Assembly: GCF_030294945.1 (NCBI RefSeq)
Contig: NZ_AP018448.1
Coordinates: 6,540,001 to 6,604,000 of the forward strand
Source: Streptomyces graminofaciens
Lineage (GTDB): Bacteria; Actinomycetota; Actinomycetes; Streptomycetales; Streptomycetaceae
Direction: 5' to 3'
Length of the DNA: 64,000 bases
The first letter of the stretch is position 1. Each line of letters opens with the position of its first letter. Position numbers and translations under genes: made by a program. This document shows positions 35,160 to 46,095 of the stretch, piece after piece. The notes below the pieces were generated by a model. It was not told the origin of the DNA and made no database searches. It saw nothing but the letters and a program-made list of their open reading frames with translations.

Positions 35160-38100
35160 CTACCCCTTCAGCGCCACCGTCGTGGTCCCCGAGCCCACCG
35201 GCCCGACCCGTAGGACCGTTCCCGTCAGGTCGGTGGACGACGTCACCTTGGGGGCTGAAGTGGTTCCCGGGGCGCATGACGTGACCTCGTAGGCCGTCGG
35301 GGGCGTGTCCCCGATCTCCAGTTCCAGGACGGCTCGGGTGTTGGGGGGCAGGGTCACGCGGAGGGCGTGGGTGTCGGTGGTGCGGTGTACCGAGACCTTG
35401 ACCGGGCCGCGCAGGGACGGGACCGTGCCGGTAGCCCGGGTCAGGGGGCCCGTTCGGGGGCGGATGCGGAAGGCGGCGGCGCCCGGTTCCGTGATCTGGA
35501 CGCCCAGGATGTGGCGGGCGACCGCGTTGGCGGGGGCCGAGGCCCAGGCGTGGGAGAAGGTCGTGTTCGACTTCAGGGACGGGTCCCAGGCCTCGGTGAC
35601 GATGGTGGCCTTCAGGTCGTCCAGCATGTGCAGCCAGGAGTTCGTGGACCTGGAGGTGAGCAGGGCCAGCGCGGCGTCCGCGCGACCCAGGCGGAACAGG
35701 GCGTCCAGCAGGAACTGAGACCCGTACACGCTCACCTTCATGCCGCCGGAGGCGAGCGTGGCGCCGAGTCTCGTCAGTACGTCGGCGTCCAACGCGTCGG
35801 CCACTCCGAGCGCCACCGGGAACGCCGTGGCGTGCTGGGCGCTGTGGGTCGTGCCGGTGCCGTCGAGGAAGGCGCCGGCCCCGCTGTCCAGCAGGGTGTC
35901 GCGCATGGCCGCGGCGAGGGTGTCCGCCTGCGTGCGGAGTGTTGTCGCTTCGTCCGGCCTGTCCAGGGCCTTGGCGCAGTTCGACAGGGCGTCGAAGGCC
36001 GCGTACTGGAAGGCGTTGACGACCGTGTTGACGTTCGTGAAGACATAGCCGTCACGGCTGGCGGTGGGCCAGTCGACGAGGTCGCCGAGGTTCTGGCTGG
36101 TGTTGCCGGGGGACTTGTGTACCAGGCCGTCGGAACCCAGGTAGGAGGTGAGGTTCTTGGCGGTCAGGAGGTCGTAGTCCTTGGCGAGTTGGCGGTCGTC
36201 GCCGGTCGCCAGGTAGTCCTCCCAGGCCGATATCGCGCACATCAGGCGGTACTCGGTGGGCCAGGTGCCCTGCCGGACCAGGTAGTCGTTGGACCAGCGC
36301 CCCAGGGCGTAGGAGCGCTGGACTCCGTACTCCGAGAGCTGGTTGATCAGGGCGTCGCCCTCGTAGGGGCCGCGTTCGCGGGTCGGGGTGTCCTGGTAGA
36401 GGTCGCCGCGGGTGGCCTCGATGGAGTAGCGGCAGAGGTCCCAGACGCGGTCGAGGTCCGGGTCCGAGCTGGTGAAGGAGGAGTCGGAGTCGGTCCAGTC
36501 GAGCTTCCAGGCGCGACCCTCGACACTCGCCCCGGCCAGGTCCAGCGACGTGCGCAACTCGGCCCAGCGGAAGCCTCGGTAGCCCCAGTGTTCGAAGCGC
36601 TGGGCGCCGTCGCGCAGGGTCCACACCTCGCGGTACGTGTTCGTGGCGCGCAGTTGGTACCTGACCGTGCCGTCGGTGTTCAGCTCCTCGCCGAGGCGTA
36701 CTTCCACCGTGTCGCCCGCGCTGCCCGTGATCTCCAGGGACAGTCCGCCGACGATCTCCCGGCCCAGGTCCACCAGCCAGCGGCCGTCGGCCACCTTGGT
36801 GACGGAGGCGGGGGTGACGGAGTGCAGGCGTACGGGTTCGATCGGGGCCGGGACCAGGCCGTCGATCGCGGTGCGGGACGCCGGGGTGAGCCAGTCCGTG
36901 TCGTCGAAGTCGGGCTCGGTCCAGCCGGTGGGCTCGTAGCGCAGGTCCCAGTACTCCTGGGGCGCGGTGAAGTAGCTGCTGCCCGCGCTGCCCTTGGCGG
37001 GGAGCAGGCCGGCCTGGCGGTGGGCCTTCCAGTCGCCGCCGGAGGCGATGGTGGTGCGGCTGCCGTCGGTGTGGGTGATCTCCAGCTGGGCCAGGAACTT
37101 CTGCTGCGAGGTGGTGTGGCAGAGCGCGGCCAGGGCGTTGGTCCCGCCGCTGCGCAGGGTGCCGGTGATGTCGAAGGACTGGTACGCCACACCGGTGCCG
37201 GAGCGGACCGACGCGTAGCCGACGACGCTGCCGTTGCTCCACACCTTCGCCACGTACTGCCGGGCGGGGGTCGCGGAGGTCGCCGCGACGTGCAGTACGG
37301 CCGCCGCGATGCCCTTGCCGTCGCCGGCCTCCAGCTCGTACTCGTGGCGCAGCAGCGCCCAGGTGTCGTCGGCGCCGTAGGAGGAGAGGGAGGAGGCGCC
37401 GGTGGGGAAGGTGAGGACGCCTCCGGAGACCGTACCGGCGGCGAACGTGCCCTTGTCGGAGGCGAAGTCGTCGTCGAGCAGCACGGTGCCGTCGGCCGCC
37501 GTGAAACGGACGCTGTCGTAGACCTGCGACTCGGTGAGGCCGTTGCGCAGGCCGATGTTGCCGGAGGTGTAGCGGGTGTGGGTGGTGGTGTCGACGGCCG
37601 TGCCGTTCACGGTGGTGGTGAAGGTGGAGCCCGTCATGGTGATCGAGAGGTCCAGCCAGTCGCCGGTGGTGACCGGGAAGGGCAGTGTGACCTCGCCCAG
37701 GACGCTGTACGTGCCGTTCACGCAGACGTGTTTGCGGAGGACGCCGGCCGTGCTGCCGGCGCGCAGCTGCCACATGTAGTTGTTGGCGGTGCTCGTGGCG
37801 CGGAACCACACGCCGGCCGCGACCGCGGTGATCTTCAGCCGCGTGGTGAGGGTGCCGTCGGTCATGGTCGGCCCGGCCGGGGCCCAGATCGGCTCCGCCT
37901 GCCACTCGTCCTCGACCGCCGTGGCCATCAGCACCGGCTTCGACCAGGACGACCGCTTGTTCCGGTCCGACCAGCTGCTGACCCGCCACCAGTAGGCGGT
38001 ACGGGGCTGGAGTGCCGGGCCGTCGTAGGCGACGGCGGTGGAGGCGGCGGAGGTCACCTTGCCGCTGTCCCAGATCAGGTCGTCGGCCTCGAATCCGGCC

Positions 38101-38378
38101 GGGGTGGCGGCGAGTTGCAGCTGGTAGGCCCGTTGGAGGGTGCCCGCGCCGAAGTCGGGGACCTGCCAGCTGAACCGGGGGCGCCGCCCGGCGGTGCTGC
38201 CCAGGCCCTGCGGCAGCAGATCGGTCAGCATGCCGGTGGGGGCCGGGGGCGCGCCCTTGCCCCGCGTGGCGGCTGCCGCCACCGGGACGGGTCCGGCGCC
38301 GGGTCCGCCGAGGACGACGGAGGCGGCCGCGACGCCGCCCAGCTGGAGAAGTCTCCGGCGCGGCAGGGGTGTGGTCAT
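35160..38378 (-). CDS. Secreted alpha-L-rhamnosidase, GH78 family
   Basis: 1072 residues with a Tat signal (RRRLLQLGGVAAASVVLGG). Order: a fibronectin-like N-terminal domain (about 45-150, PRFSWQVPDFG), a concanavalin/laminin-G-like insert (about 170-320), a beta-sandwich, then the (alpha/alpha)6 catalytic barrel from about 620. GH78 acid region: DLYQDTPTRERGPYEGDALI; the likely base Glu is in VTEAWDPSLKSNTTFSHAWA. A C-terminal beta domain ends the chain. It should release L-rhamnose from plant or bacterial glycans outside the cell. Two LacI-like operator sequences lie upstream, fitting sugar-induced control. Confidence 0.92.
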   Translation of the reverse strand: MTTPLPRRRLLQLGGVAAASVVLGGPGAGPVPVAAAATRGKGAPPAPTGMLTDLLPQGLGSTAGRRPRFSWQVPDFGAGTLQRAYQLQLAATPAGFEADDLIWDSGKVTSAASTAVAYDGPALQPRTAYWWRVSSWSDRNKRSSWSKPVLMATAVEDEWQAEPIWAPAGPTMTDGTLTTRLKITAVAAGVWFRATSTANNYMWQLRAGSTAGVLRKHVCVNGTYSVLGEVTLPFPVTTGDWLDLSITMTGSTFTTTVNGTAVDTTTHTRYTSGNIGLRNGLTESQVYDSVRFTAADGTVLLDDDFASDKGTFAAGTVSGGVLTFPTGASSLSSYGADDTWALLRHEYELEAGDGKGIAAAVLHVAATSATPARQYVAKVWSNGSVVGYASVRSGTGVAYQSFDITGTLRSGGTNALAALCHTTSQQKFLAQLEITHTDGSRTTIASGGDWKAHRQAGLLPAKGSAGSSYFTAPQEYWDLRYEPTGWTEPDFDDTDWLTPASRTAIDGLVPAPIEPVRLHSVTPASVTKVADGRWLVDLGREIVGGLSLEITGSAGDTVEVRLGEELNTDGTVRYQLRATNTYREVWTLRDGAQRFEHWGYRGFRWAELRTSLDLAGASVEGRAWKLDWTDSDSSFTSSDPDLDRVWDLCRYSIEATRGDLYQDTPTRERGPYEGDALINQLSEYGVQRSYALGRWSNDYLVRQGTWPTEYRLMCAISAWEDYLATGDDRQLAKDYDLLTAKNLTSYLGSDGLVHKSPGNTSQNLGDLVDWPTASRDGYVFTNVNTVVNAFQYAAFDALSNCAKALDRPDEATTLRTQADTLAAAMRDTLLDSGAGAFLDGTGTTHSAQHATAFPVALGVADALDADVLTRLGATLASGGMKVSVYGSQFLLDALFRLGRADAALALLTSRSTNSWLHMLDDLKATIVTEAWDPSLKSNTTFSHAWASAPANAVARHILGVQITEPGAAAFRIRPRTGPLTRATGTVPSLRGPVKVSVHRTTDTHALRVTLPPNTRAVLELEIGDTPPTAYEVTSCAPGTTSAPKVTSSTDLTGTVLRVGPVGSGTTTVALKG

Positions 38379-38393
38379 GGGGCGCCCTCGGGG

Positions 38394-38405
38394 TGAAAGG
38401 TTTCA
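38394..38405 (-). promoter_or_regulatory. LacI-like operator upstream of the rhamnosidase gene
   Basis: TGAAA-GG-TTTCA, symmetric arms with a 2-base centre, 16 bases upstream of the start codon. Similar to the TGAAACGTTTCA-type sites of LacI-family regulators; no LacI gene is in this window. Confidence 0.45.
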
Positions 38406-38478
38406 GGGGTGCCCGGAGGTTAGAGGGTGGCTGGAAATTCGGTCAACGGGTGGGGCGAAAGTGACGGGGGGATAGTGA

Positions 38479-38490
38479 TGAAACGTTTTA
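38479..38490 (-). promoter_or_regulatory. Second LacI-like operator (TGAAACGTTTTA)
   Basis: One base from the symmetric LacI-family consensus with the diagnostic central CG, about 100 bases upstream of the rhamnosidase start. Together with the site at 38394 it may permit looping or cooperative binding. Confidence 0.55.
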
Positions 38491-38575
38491 GGGCGCTTGC
38501 GGGCGGTTCGTGGTGGCGGCCCGCCGTGGTGCTTGGGCGGCTGCCGTTGACTCGGCTCGGCTGACCTCGGCACGG

Positions 38576-38727
38576 CTGGCCCAGCACCGGGCTGGCCCAG
38601 CACCGGGCTGGCCTCAGCCGGGCTGGCCTCAGCCGGGCTGGCCTCAGCCGGGCTGGCCTCAGCCGGGCTGGCCTCAGCCGGGCTGGCCTCAGCACGGCTG
38701 GCCTCAGCACGGCTGGCCTCAGCACGG
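38576..38727. repeat. 15/16-bp tandem array, ten units
   Basis: Two 16-bp units (CTGGCCCAGCACCGGG) are followed by eight 15-bp units, five CTGGCCTCAGCCGGG and three CTGGCCTCAGCACGG. All frames through it stay open because the unit is a multiple of three, but there is no start signal. It fills most of the 382-bp gap between the rhamnosidase and dehydrogenase-like genes. Confidence 0.92.
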
Positions 38728-38759
38728 CTCGGCACGGCCGGCTCAACTCGGCCTGCAAC

Positions 38760-39914
38760 TCAGCTCAGCTCGACGGAGATGTGTTCGGACAGGGCCCGCA
38801 GGAAGTCGGGGGCGTCGAAGAGCGCGCCTGCGGAGGTGACGCCGAGCGGCCCGGTCTCGCCGAGCGACTTGGCCTCGCCTGGTGTCCTGGCCTCGCCTGG
38901 CGTCCTGATCGCGCCCGTGAGGATGCGATGGACCGCTTCCACCGCCAGCGGCGCGCTGACCGCGTAGATGTCACGGCCCCTCGCCACCGCGCGCCGTTCG
39001 GTGCCGCCCGAGCGTACGACGGCGTCGACGAGGAAGGTCTGGGCGGAGCGGCCGTGGTCGTCGGCCGGGGTGGGGGGCGGGGTGTCCGGGGACGCGAGGT
39101 CGCCTGCCGCCTCCGTCGTCATGTGGGTGCGCACTTCGGGAATGGAGAGGTGACTGGGGACGGTGACCACGTCCGCCATCGTGAAGTCGGCGATGACGGG
39201 CCGGGTGCCCAGCGGGGCCGGGAAGGGCCAGTCCATGGAGGTCGGGGTGGCGTGGCCGTACTCCAGCCGTCCCTTGGTGTGGCGGACGTGACGGCCGTCG
39301 CGCCGGGCGCGGGAGACGCTGCCCGCGGCGCGGGTCCCGGGCGTGGGGTGCCAGCCGCTCAGCCCGTACGCGATGTGCGCCTCGTCGGCCTCCGTCCAGT
39401 CGCCCATCGCGGCGGTGACCAGCAGGTCGCCCAGGCCTCCGTAGAAGGCCATCGCGGGGACGATCAACGTTCCCTCGGCCCGGGCGCGGTCCGTGAAGTG
39501 CGCGAACGTGTCGACGTTGGCCTCGATCTCGGCTGCCACGTCCACGTACGGGATCCCGGCGCGCAGGGCCGCCTCGATCAACGGGGCCGCCGTCATCGCG
39601 AAGGGACCGGCGCAGTTGATCACGGCTGCCGCGCCCTCGAGCGCGCGGTCGAGTGCGGCCGGGTCGTCCACCGAGGCCGGCCGGATGTCGTCGAGGCCGG
39701 GAGCGGACGCGGCCAGCGTCTTCAACTGGTCGGCGTCGCGGCCGGCGAGGACCGGGACGTATCCGCGTCTGCGCAGCTCCGCGACGACGAACCGGCCGGT
39801 GTGGCCGTACGCGCCGTACACCGTCACCGTCGCTGTCCCCGTCGCTGCCGGTGTCGCCGCCGCTGTCTCTGCGGCAGTCGCTGTCGCCGTCGCCTGTTCC
39901 GGGTTCGTGCCCAT
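38760..39914 (-). CDS. Saccharopine-dehydrogenase-like NAD(P)-binding protein
   Basis: 384 residues. A Thr/Ala-rich N-terminus precedes the Rossmann motif VTVYGAYGHTGRFVVAELRR (about residue 30), followed by VINCAGPFAMTAAPLIEAAL and GIPYVDVAAEIE, as in trans-acting enoyl reductase/saccharopine-dehydrogenase-like proteins. The substrate is unknown. Near the C-terminus RTPGEARTPGEAKSLGE is a short in-frame repeat. ATG 39914 has GGTGGGGGAACC upstream. It is divergent from the AraC-type regulator, which probably controls it. Confidence 0.82.
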   Translation of the reverse strand: MGTNPEQATATATAAETAAATPAATGTATVTVYGAYGHTGRFVVAELRRRGYVPVLAGRDADQLKTLAASAPGLDDIRPASVDDPAALDRALEGAAAVINCAGPFAMTAAPLIEAALRAGIPYVDVAAEIEANVDTFAHFTDRARAEGTLIVPAMAFYGGLGDLLVTAAMGDWTEADEAHIAYGLSGWHPTPGTRAAGSVSRARRDGRHVRHTKGRLEYGHATPTSMDWPFPAPLGTRPVIADFTMADVVTVPSHLSIPEVRTHMTTEAAGDLASPDTPPPTPADDHGRSAQTFLVDAVVRSGGTERRAVARGRDIYAVSAPLAVEAVHRILTGAIRTPGEARTPGEAKSLGETGPLGVTSAGALFDAPDFLRALSEHISVELS

Positions 39915-39998
39915 GGTTCCCCCACCGTGCTCGAATGTTTGCCCGACCTGTCTGGTCCGTTGCGACCATCCTTCCAACCACCGCGCTCCGCCACTAGT

Positions 39999-40031
39999 GT
40001 CCGGAACGACCTGCCCCATACAATTCCGGAC
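39999..40031 (+). promoter_or_regulatory. Inverted repeat and likely leaderless promoter of the AraC-type gene
   Basis: GTCCGGAA (39999-40006) and TTCCGGAC (40024-40031) are perfect 8-bp arms; the second arm abuts the ATG at 40032. TACAAT at 40019-40024 is a good -10 box, 7 bases before that ATG, and no ribosome binding site is present, so the transcript is probably leaderless and the site autoregulatory. Confidence 0.55.
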
Positions 40032-41000
40032 ATGAATCCTGGCACCGTCGCCCTCGCCGTCACCGACGGGATGCTGAACTTCGAGTTGGGCATCGCGTAC
40101 GAGGTGTTCGACGCCGCCCCTGCCGGGGTGGACGGGCCCTGGTACGACATGGCCGTCTGCGGGGCGGGCGCCGTGCGGGTCGGGCGGTTCCGGCTGGAGC
40201 CCGAGCATGGGCTCGACCGGCTCGGGCGGCTCGCGCCCGGCGACACGCTGATCGTCCCGGGCTGGGCGGACATCGACGAGCCCCCGCCCGCCGAGCTGGT
40301 CGACGCGGTGCGGGCGGCCCATGCGGCGGGGGTACGCGTGGCCTCGCTGTGCACGGGCGCGTTCGTGCTGGCCGCGGCCGGGCTGCTGGACGGGAGGCGC
40401 GCGACCACGCACTGGGCGCACACCGAGGTCCTGGCCGCCCGCCACCCCGGAGTGGAGGTCGACCCGGACGTCCTCTACGTGGACAACGGCAGCGTGCTCA
40501 CGTCAGCGGGCAAGGCCGCCGCGCTGGACCTGTGCCTGCATCTCGTACGCCTCGACCTCGGCTCGGCGGTCGCCAACGCCGTCGCCCGCCGGCTGGTCGT
40601 ACCGCCGCACCGGGCCGGTGGGCAGGCCCAGTTCGTGGCCGCCCCGGTGCCCGCCCGGGACGACCATCCGCTCGCCGCGTTGCTGCCGTGGGTGATCGAG
40701 CGGTTGGACGAGCCGCTGACCGTGGAGGATCTGGCCCGCCGGGCGAACATGAGTTCGCGCCATCTGGGCCGCCAGTTCAGGGCGGTGACCGGCACCACGC
40801 CGCTGCAATGGCTGCTGACCCAGCGGATCCGCCGCGCCCAGGAGTTGCTGGAGACCACCGACGACAGCGTCGACGCCATCGCGACGGCCACCGGCATGGG
40901 CACCGCCACGACACTGCGCCGACACTTCAACCGCACGGTCGGGGTACCTCCGGACAGCTACCGCCGCACTTTTCGCCGCACGGGACAGCCGGACTTCTGA
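40032..41000 (+). CDS. AraC-family regulator with DJ-1/PfpI domain (GlxA-like)
   Basis: 322 residues. The N-terminal DJ-1/PfpI domain (1-190) contains the nucleophile-elbow region [19 protein letters not shown] and [10 protein letters not shown]. Two AraC helix-turn-helix motifs follow (about 215-315: [20 protein letters not shown], and [20 protein letters not shown]). These regulators usually act on adjacent genes, here the divergent saccharopine-dehydrogenase-like gene. Start ATG 40032 lacks a ribosome binding site and probably begins the mRNA. Confidence 0.92.
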   Translation: MNPGTVALAVTDGMLNFELGIAYEVFDAAPAGVDGPWYDMAVCGAGAVRVGRFRLEPEHGLDRLGRLAPGDTLIVPGWADIDEPPPAELVDAVRAAHAAGVRVASLCTGAFVLAAAGLLDGRRATTHWAHTEVLAARHPGVEVDPDVLYVDNGSVLTSAGKAAALDLCLHLVRLDLGSAVANAVARRLVVPPHRAGGQAQFVAAPVPARDDHPLAALLPWVIERLDEPLTVEDLARRANMSSRHLGRQFRAVTGTTPLQWLLTQRIRRAQELLETTDDSVDAIATATGMGTATTLRRHFNRTVGVPPDSYRRTFRRTGQPDF

Positions 41001-41007
41001 GGACCGC

Positions 41008-41104
41008 CGGGCGCGGAGCCTTTTGGGGACCCGGGTGCGGAGCCTTTTGGGGATCCGGGTGCGGAGCCTTGTAGGGGACCCGGGCGCAGAGCCTTTTGGG
41101 GACC
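41008..41104. repeat. 24/25-bp tandem repeat, four units
   Basis: Units begin at 41008, 41032, 41056 and 41081, based on CGGGTGCGGAGCCTTTTGGG plus GACC. They lie directly after the AraC-type gene in the 207-bp convergent gap. Each unit contains TTTTGGGGA, but no stable terminator stem is evident. Confidence 0.85.
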
Positions 41105-41207
41105 CGGGCGCCTCGCCTTCCGACGCGCGAGGCGCGCCGCCCTACTGAGACCCCGGGCGCCCCCAAAGCGCCAAAGCCCCCAGGCTCCCAGCCCCCAGGG
41201 CTCCCCC

Positions 41208-43634
<2,427 letters not shown>

Positions 43635-43771
43635 CGCGGCTCCCTCGTCGTGATTCCCCATGGCCTCACGCTAGGTGCCCGAGAGGGGTCCGCGCTTCTC
43701 GAATACTGATGGGTCAGAGGGAGGTCCATGGCACTGTGTCGGCAGAGACCCTTCCAGGAAGGACCGACAGC

Positions 43772-44068
43772 ATGTTCATCATCTTTGGCACCAAGGGGTA
43801 CCTGTACCAGCTCGCGATACTGACGCTGGTCTGCGGCCACTGCGGCAACCCCGCCGCGCACACGCTCAGGAAGCGCGTCACGAAGTTCACGCTGTTCTTC
43901 GTGCCGCTGTTCCCGGTCTCCACGAAGTACGTCACCCAGTGCACGTTCTGCGGCGTGGAGCAGAAGGTCGACAAGGAGCAGGCGGAGCGGCTGGAGGCCC
44001 AGGCCCAGGGCGGCGGCCACGGCGGCCAGACCCACGGGCAGCCGCAGCAGCAGCCGTACCAGTCCTGA
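43772..44068 (+). CDS. Zinc-ribbon membrane-associated protein
   Basis: 98 residues. Two CxxC pairs (CGHCGNPAAH and CTFCGVEQKV) frame a hydrophobic stretch (KFTLFFVPLFPV), the pattern of small zinc-ribbon proteins. The C-terminus is Gln/Gly/His-rich. AGGAAGGA precedes ATG 43772. It ends 4 bases before the SBD-HNH nuclease gene, so the two are probably one transcript, although a functional link is not established. Confidence 0.82.
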   Translation: MFIIFGTKGYLYQLAILTLVCGHCGNPAAHTLRKRVTKFTLFFVPLFPVSTKYVTQCTFCGVEQKVDKEQAERLEAQAQGGGHGGQTHGQPQQQPYQS

Positions 44069-44072
44069 AGCC

Positions 44073-45002
44073 GTGTCCTTGGACTGGCTGGAGCGCACCG
44101 CGAACTTACGGCAGTGGAGCAGAAGCGGTGCCCGGGCCCCGCACAAGCCGTTGCTGCTGCTGTACGCGCTCGGGCGGTTCCAGGAGGACGCCGAGGGCGA
44201 GCTGCGGTACAGCGCGGTGGAGGGCGACCTGAAGCGGCTGCTGGCCGAGTACGGCCCCGGCAACAGGACGTCGCCCTCCTACCCGTTCCACCACCTCGTG
44301 AACGACGGCGTCTGGGAGGTGCGCACCGACCTCGGAGCGGGCAGCCCCGGCACCGGGGTGCGGGAGCTGCGCGGGACACGGGCCGCCGGGCGGCTGGCCC
44401 CCGACCTGCGGGCCAGGCTGCGGCGGGAGCCCTCGCTGCTCCCCCGTATGGCACGCGTCCTGCTCGACCAGCACTTCCCGCCCTCCCTGCACGGCGACTT
44501 GTGCGAGGCCGTGGGCCTGGACCTGGACCTGGAGCGGACGGAGGCCGGAGGGCGGACAGCCGCGCGCAGACAACGGGACCGCCGTATGCGGGAGCTGGTC
44601 CTCACCGCGTACGAGTACCAGTGCGCGTTCTGCGGATACGACGGTGTCCTCGGCGGTGGCGCGGGCGGCGGGCTCGGCGCGGTGCCGGTCGGGCTGGAGG
44701 CGGCGCATGTGCGGTGGTGGGCGTTCGAGGGGCCGGACGAGGTCGAGAACGGGCTGTGTCTGTGCTCGTTGCACCACAAACTCTTCGACAAGGGCGTCCT
44801 CGGTGTGGACACCGGCCACCGCGTCCTCGTCTCGCAGGCCTTCGTCGGCCGCAGTGCCGCCGCCCGCGAGCACGTCACCGCGCTCGCCGGCCGCCCGCTG
44901 ATCGGCCCCCAGCCGGGGGCGCGGCCGGTCGCGGCACCCCACATCGCCTGGCACACCGCACAGGTCTTCCACGGAGAGCCACGCCCGACCACGACCGCCT
45001 AA
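44073..45002 (+). CDS. Phosphorothioate-dependent (SBD-HNH) restriction endonuclease
   Basis: 309 residues. The N-terminal sulfur-binding domain of ScoMcrA-type type IV enzymes is recognisable: LRQWSRSGARAPHKPLLLLY, then GNRTSPSYPFHHLVNDGVWE, the pocket that reads DNA phosphorothioates. The C-terminal HNH nuclease has zinc CxxC (CAFCGYDG), the catalytic AAHVRWW histidine and LCSLHHKLFDKG. The expected role is to cut DNA carrying Dnd-type sulfur modification from other strains; it implies this host does not use the same modification. GTG 44073 follows the zinc-ribbon gene by 4 bases. Family assignment is from recalled motifs. Confidence 0.83.
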   Translation: MSLDWLERTANLRQWSRSGARAPHKPLLLLYALGRFQEDAEGELRYSAVEGDLKRLLAEYGPGNRTSPSYPFHHLVNDGVWEVRTDLGAGSPGTGVRELRGTRAAGRLAPDLRARLRREPSLLPRMARVLLDQHFPPSLHGDLCEAVGLDLDLERTEAGGRTAARRQRDRRMRELVLTAYEYQCAFCGYDGVLGGGAGGGLGAVPVGLEAAHVRWWAFEGPDEVENGLCLCSLHHKLFDKGVLGVDTGHRVLVSQAFVGRSAAAREHVTALAGRPLIGPQPGARPVAAPHIAWHTAQVFHGEPRPTTTA

Positions 45003-45928
45003 GGCCTGTCTGATGCAGCCGAGGGGCTGTCTGATGCAGCCGAGGGGCTGTCCTCCTCGAAGCTCGCGAAGTACGCGGCGGCCATGTCCTCGTCGCCGTG
45101 CCCCTGCGCGGCGGCCCGCTCGAAGCGCTCGGCGCTCGCGGCGGCCACGTCCAGGCGTACGCCGTTCCGCTCGCCCGCCTCGACGATCAGCCGGGCGTCC
45201 TTCGCCGCCGTCGCCACCGCGAAGGAGGCCGGGGAGAGCTTGCCGTCGAGGACGAGTGCGGACTTGGCGCGCAGATAGCCCATGTCGAGGGGGCCGCCCG
45301 CGATGACGTCGAAGAAGCTCTGCGGGTCGACGCCGAGCGCCTGCGACAGGGCGAGGACCTCACCGGCCGCGTTGGTGGCGGCGAGCACCCAGCTGTTGGC
45401 CACGAGCTTGAGCCGGGTGGCGGTGCCCGCCGCGCCGTCCTCGCCGGTCCACACCGTACGGGCGCCGACTGCGTCGAAGACCGGGGTCACCGTCGCCCGG
45501 TACTCGCCCGGCCCCGCCGCGAGGACGGTCAGCTGCCCGGCCTCGGCGGGCTGACGGGTGCCGAGCACGGGGGCGTCGTAGAAGACGAGTCCGTGCTCGT
45601 CGGCGAGTGCGGCGAGGTCGGCGACCGCCTCGACGCCGGCGGTGGTCGACTGCACCCAGACGGTCCCCGGGCGCAGGGCGGGCGCGGCCCGCCGTACGAC
45701 GTCGAGGGCGGCCGGGCCGTCGTACAGCATGGTGAGGACGACATCGGCGCCCTCGACGGCCTCGGCGGGGGTGTCGGCGACGCGGACGCCGTCGGCGGCC
45801 AGCGGCTCGGCCTTGTCACGGCTGCGGTTCCAGGCACGGACGGTGTGCCCGGCGCGGGCGAGGTTGCGGGCCATCGCGGCACCCATGATGCCGGTGCCCA
45901 GGACGCTTACGGTGAGCTTGTCGGTCAT
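44999..45928 (-). CDS. NAD(P)-dependent beta-hydroxyacid-type dehydrogenase
   Basis: 309 residues of the 3-hydroxyisobutyrate dehydrogenase/6-phosphogluconate dehydrogenase-like family. Cofactor motif VSVLGTGIMGAAMARNLARA at residues 8-27, substrate motif DAPVLGTRQPAEAGQL (variant of DAPVSGG), catalytic lysine in RLKLVANSWVLAATNAAGE. The C-terminus ends in a duplicated SPSAASD unit encoded by a 21-bp DNA repeat at 45010-45053. It overlaps the convergent nuclease gene by four bases. The substrate is unknown. Confidence 0.9.
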   Translation of the reverse strand: MTDKLTVSVLGTGIMGAAMARNLARAGHTVRAWNRSRDKAEPLAADGVRVADTPAEAVEGADVVLTMLYDGPAALDVVRRAAPALRPGTVWVQSTTAGVEAVADLAALADEHGLVFYDAPVLGTRQPAEAGQLTVLAAGPGEYRATVTPVFDAVGARTVWTGEDGAAGTATRLKLVANSWVLAATNAAGEVLALSQALGVDPQSFFDVIAGGPLDMGYLRAKSALVLDGKLSPASFAVATAAKDARLIVEAGERNGVRLDVAAASAERFERAAAQGHGDEDMAAAYFASFEEDSPSAASDSPSAASDRP

Positions 45929-46095
45929 GACCCCATCTTCCCGCCGGACCCGGCGGCGGCACCCGACCGGACCCTCCGGCCACGCCTGGTGGCCGTTGAG
46001 CATCGTGCCGCGCGGGGCTGCACGGGCCTGGTGACGGGGTAGGCAGTCGGACGGGAGTGGATCAGGAAGCCGGACGGAAACGGAAGGGCACACCG

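Noticed and set aside
38576..38727. CRISPR array
   Set aside because: Units are directly contiguous with no unique spacers, and no cas genes are present.
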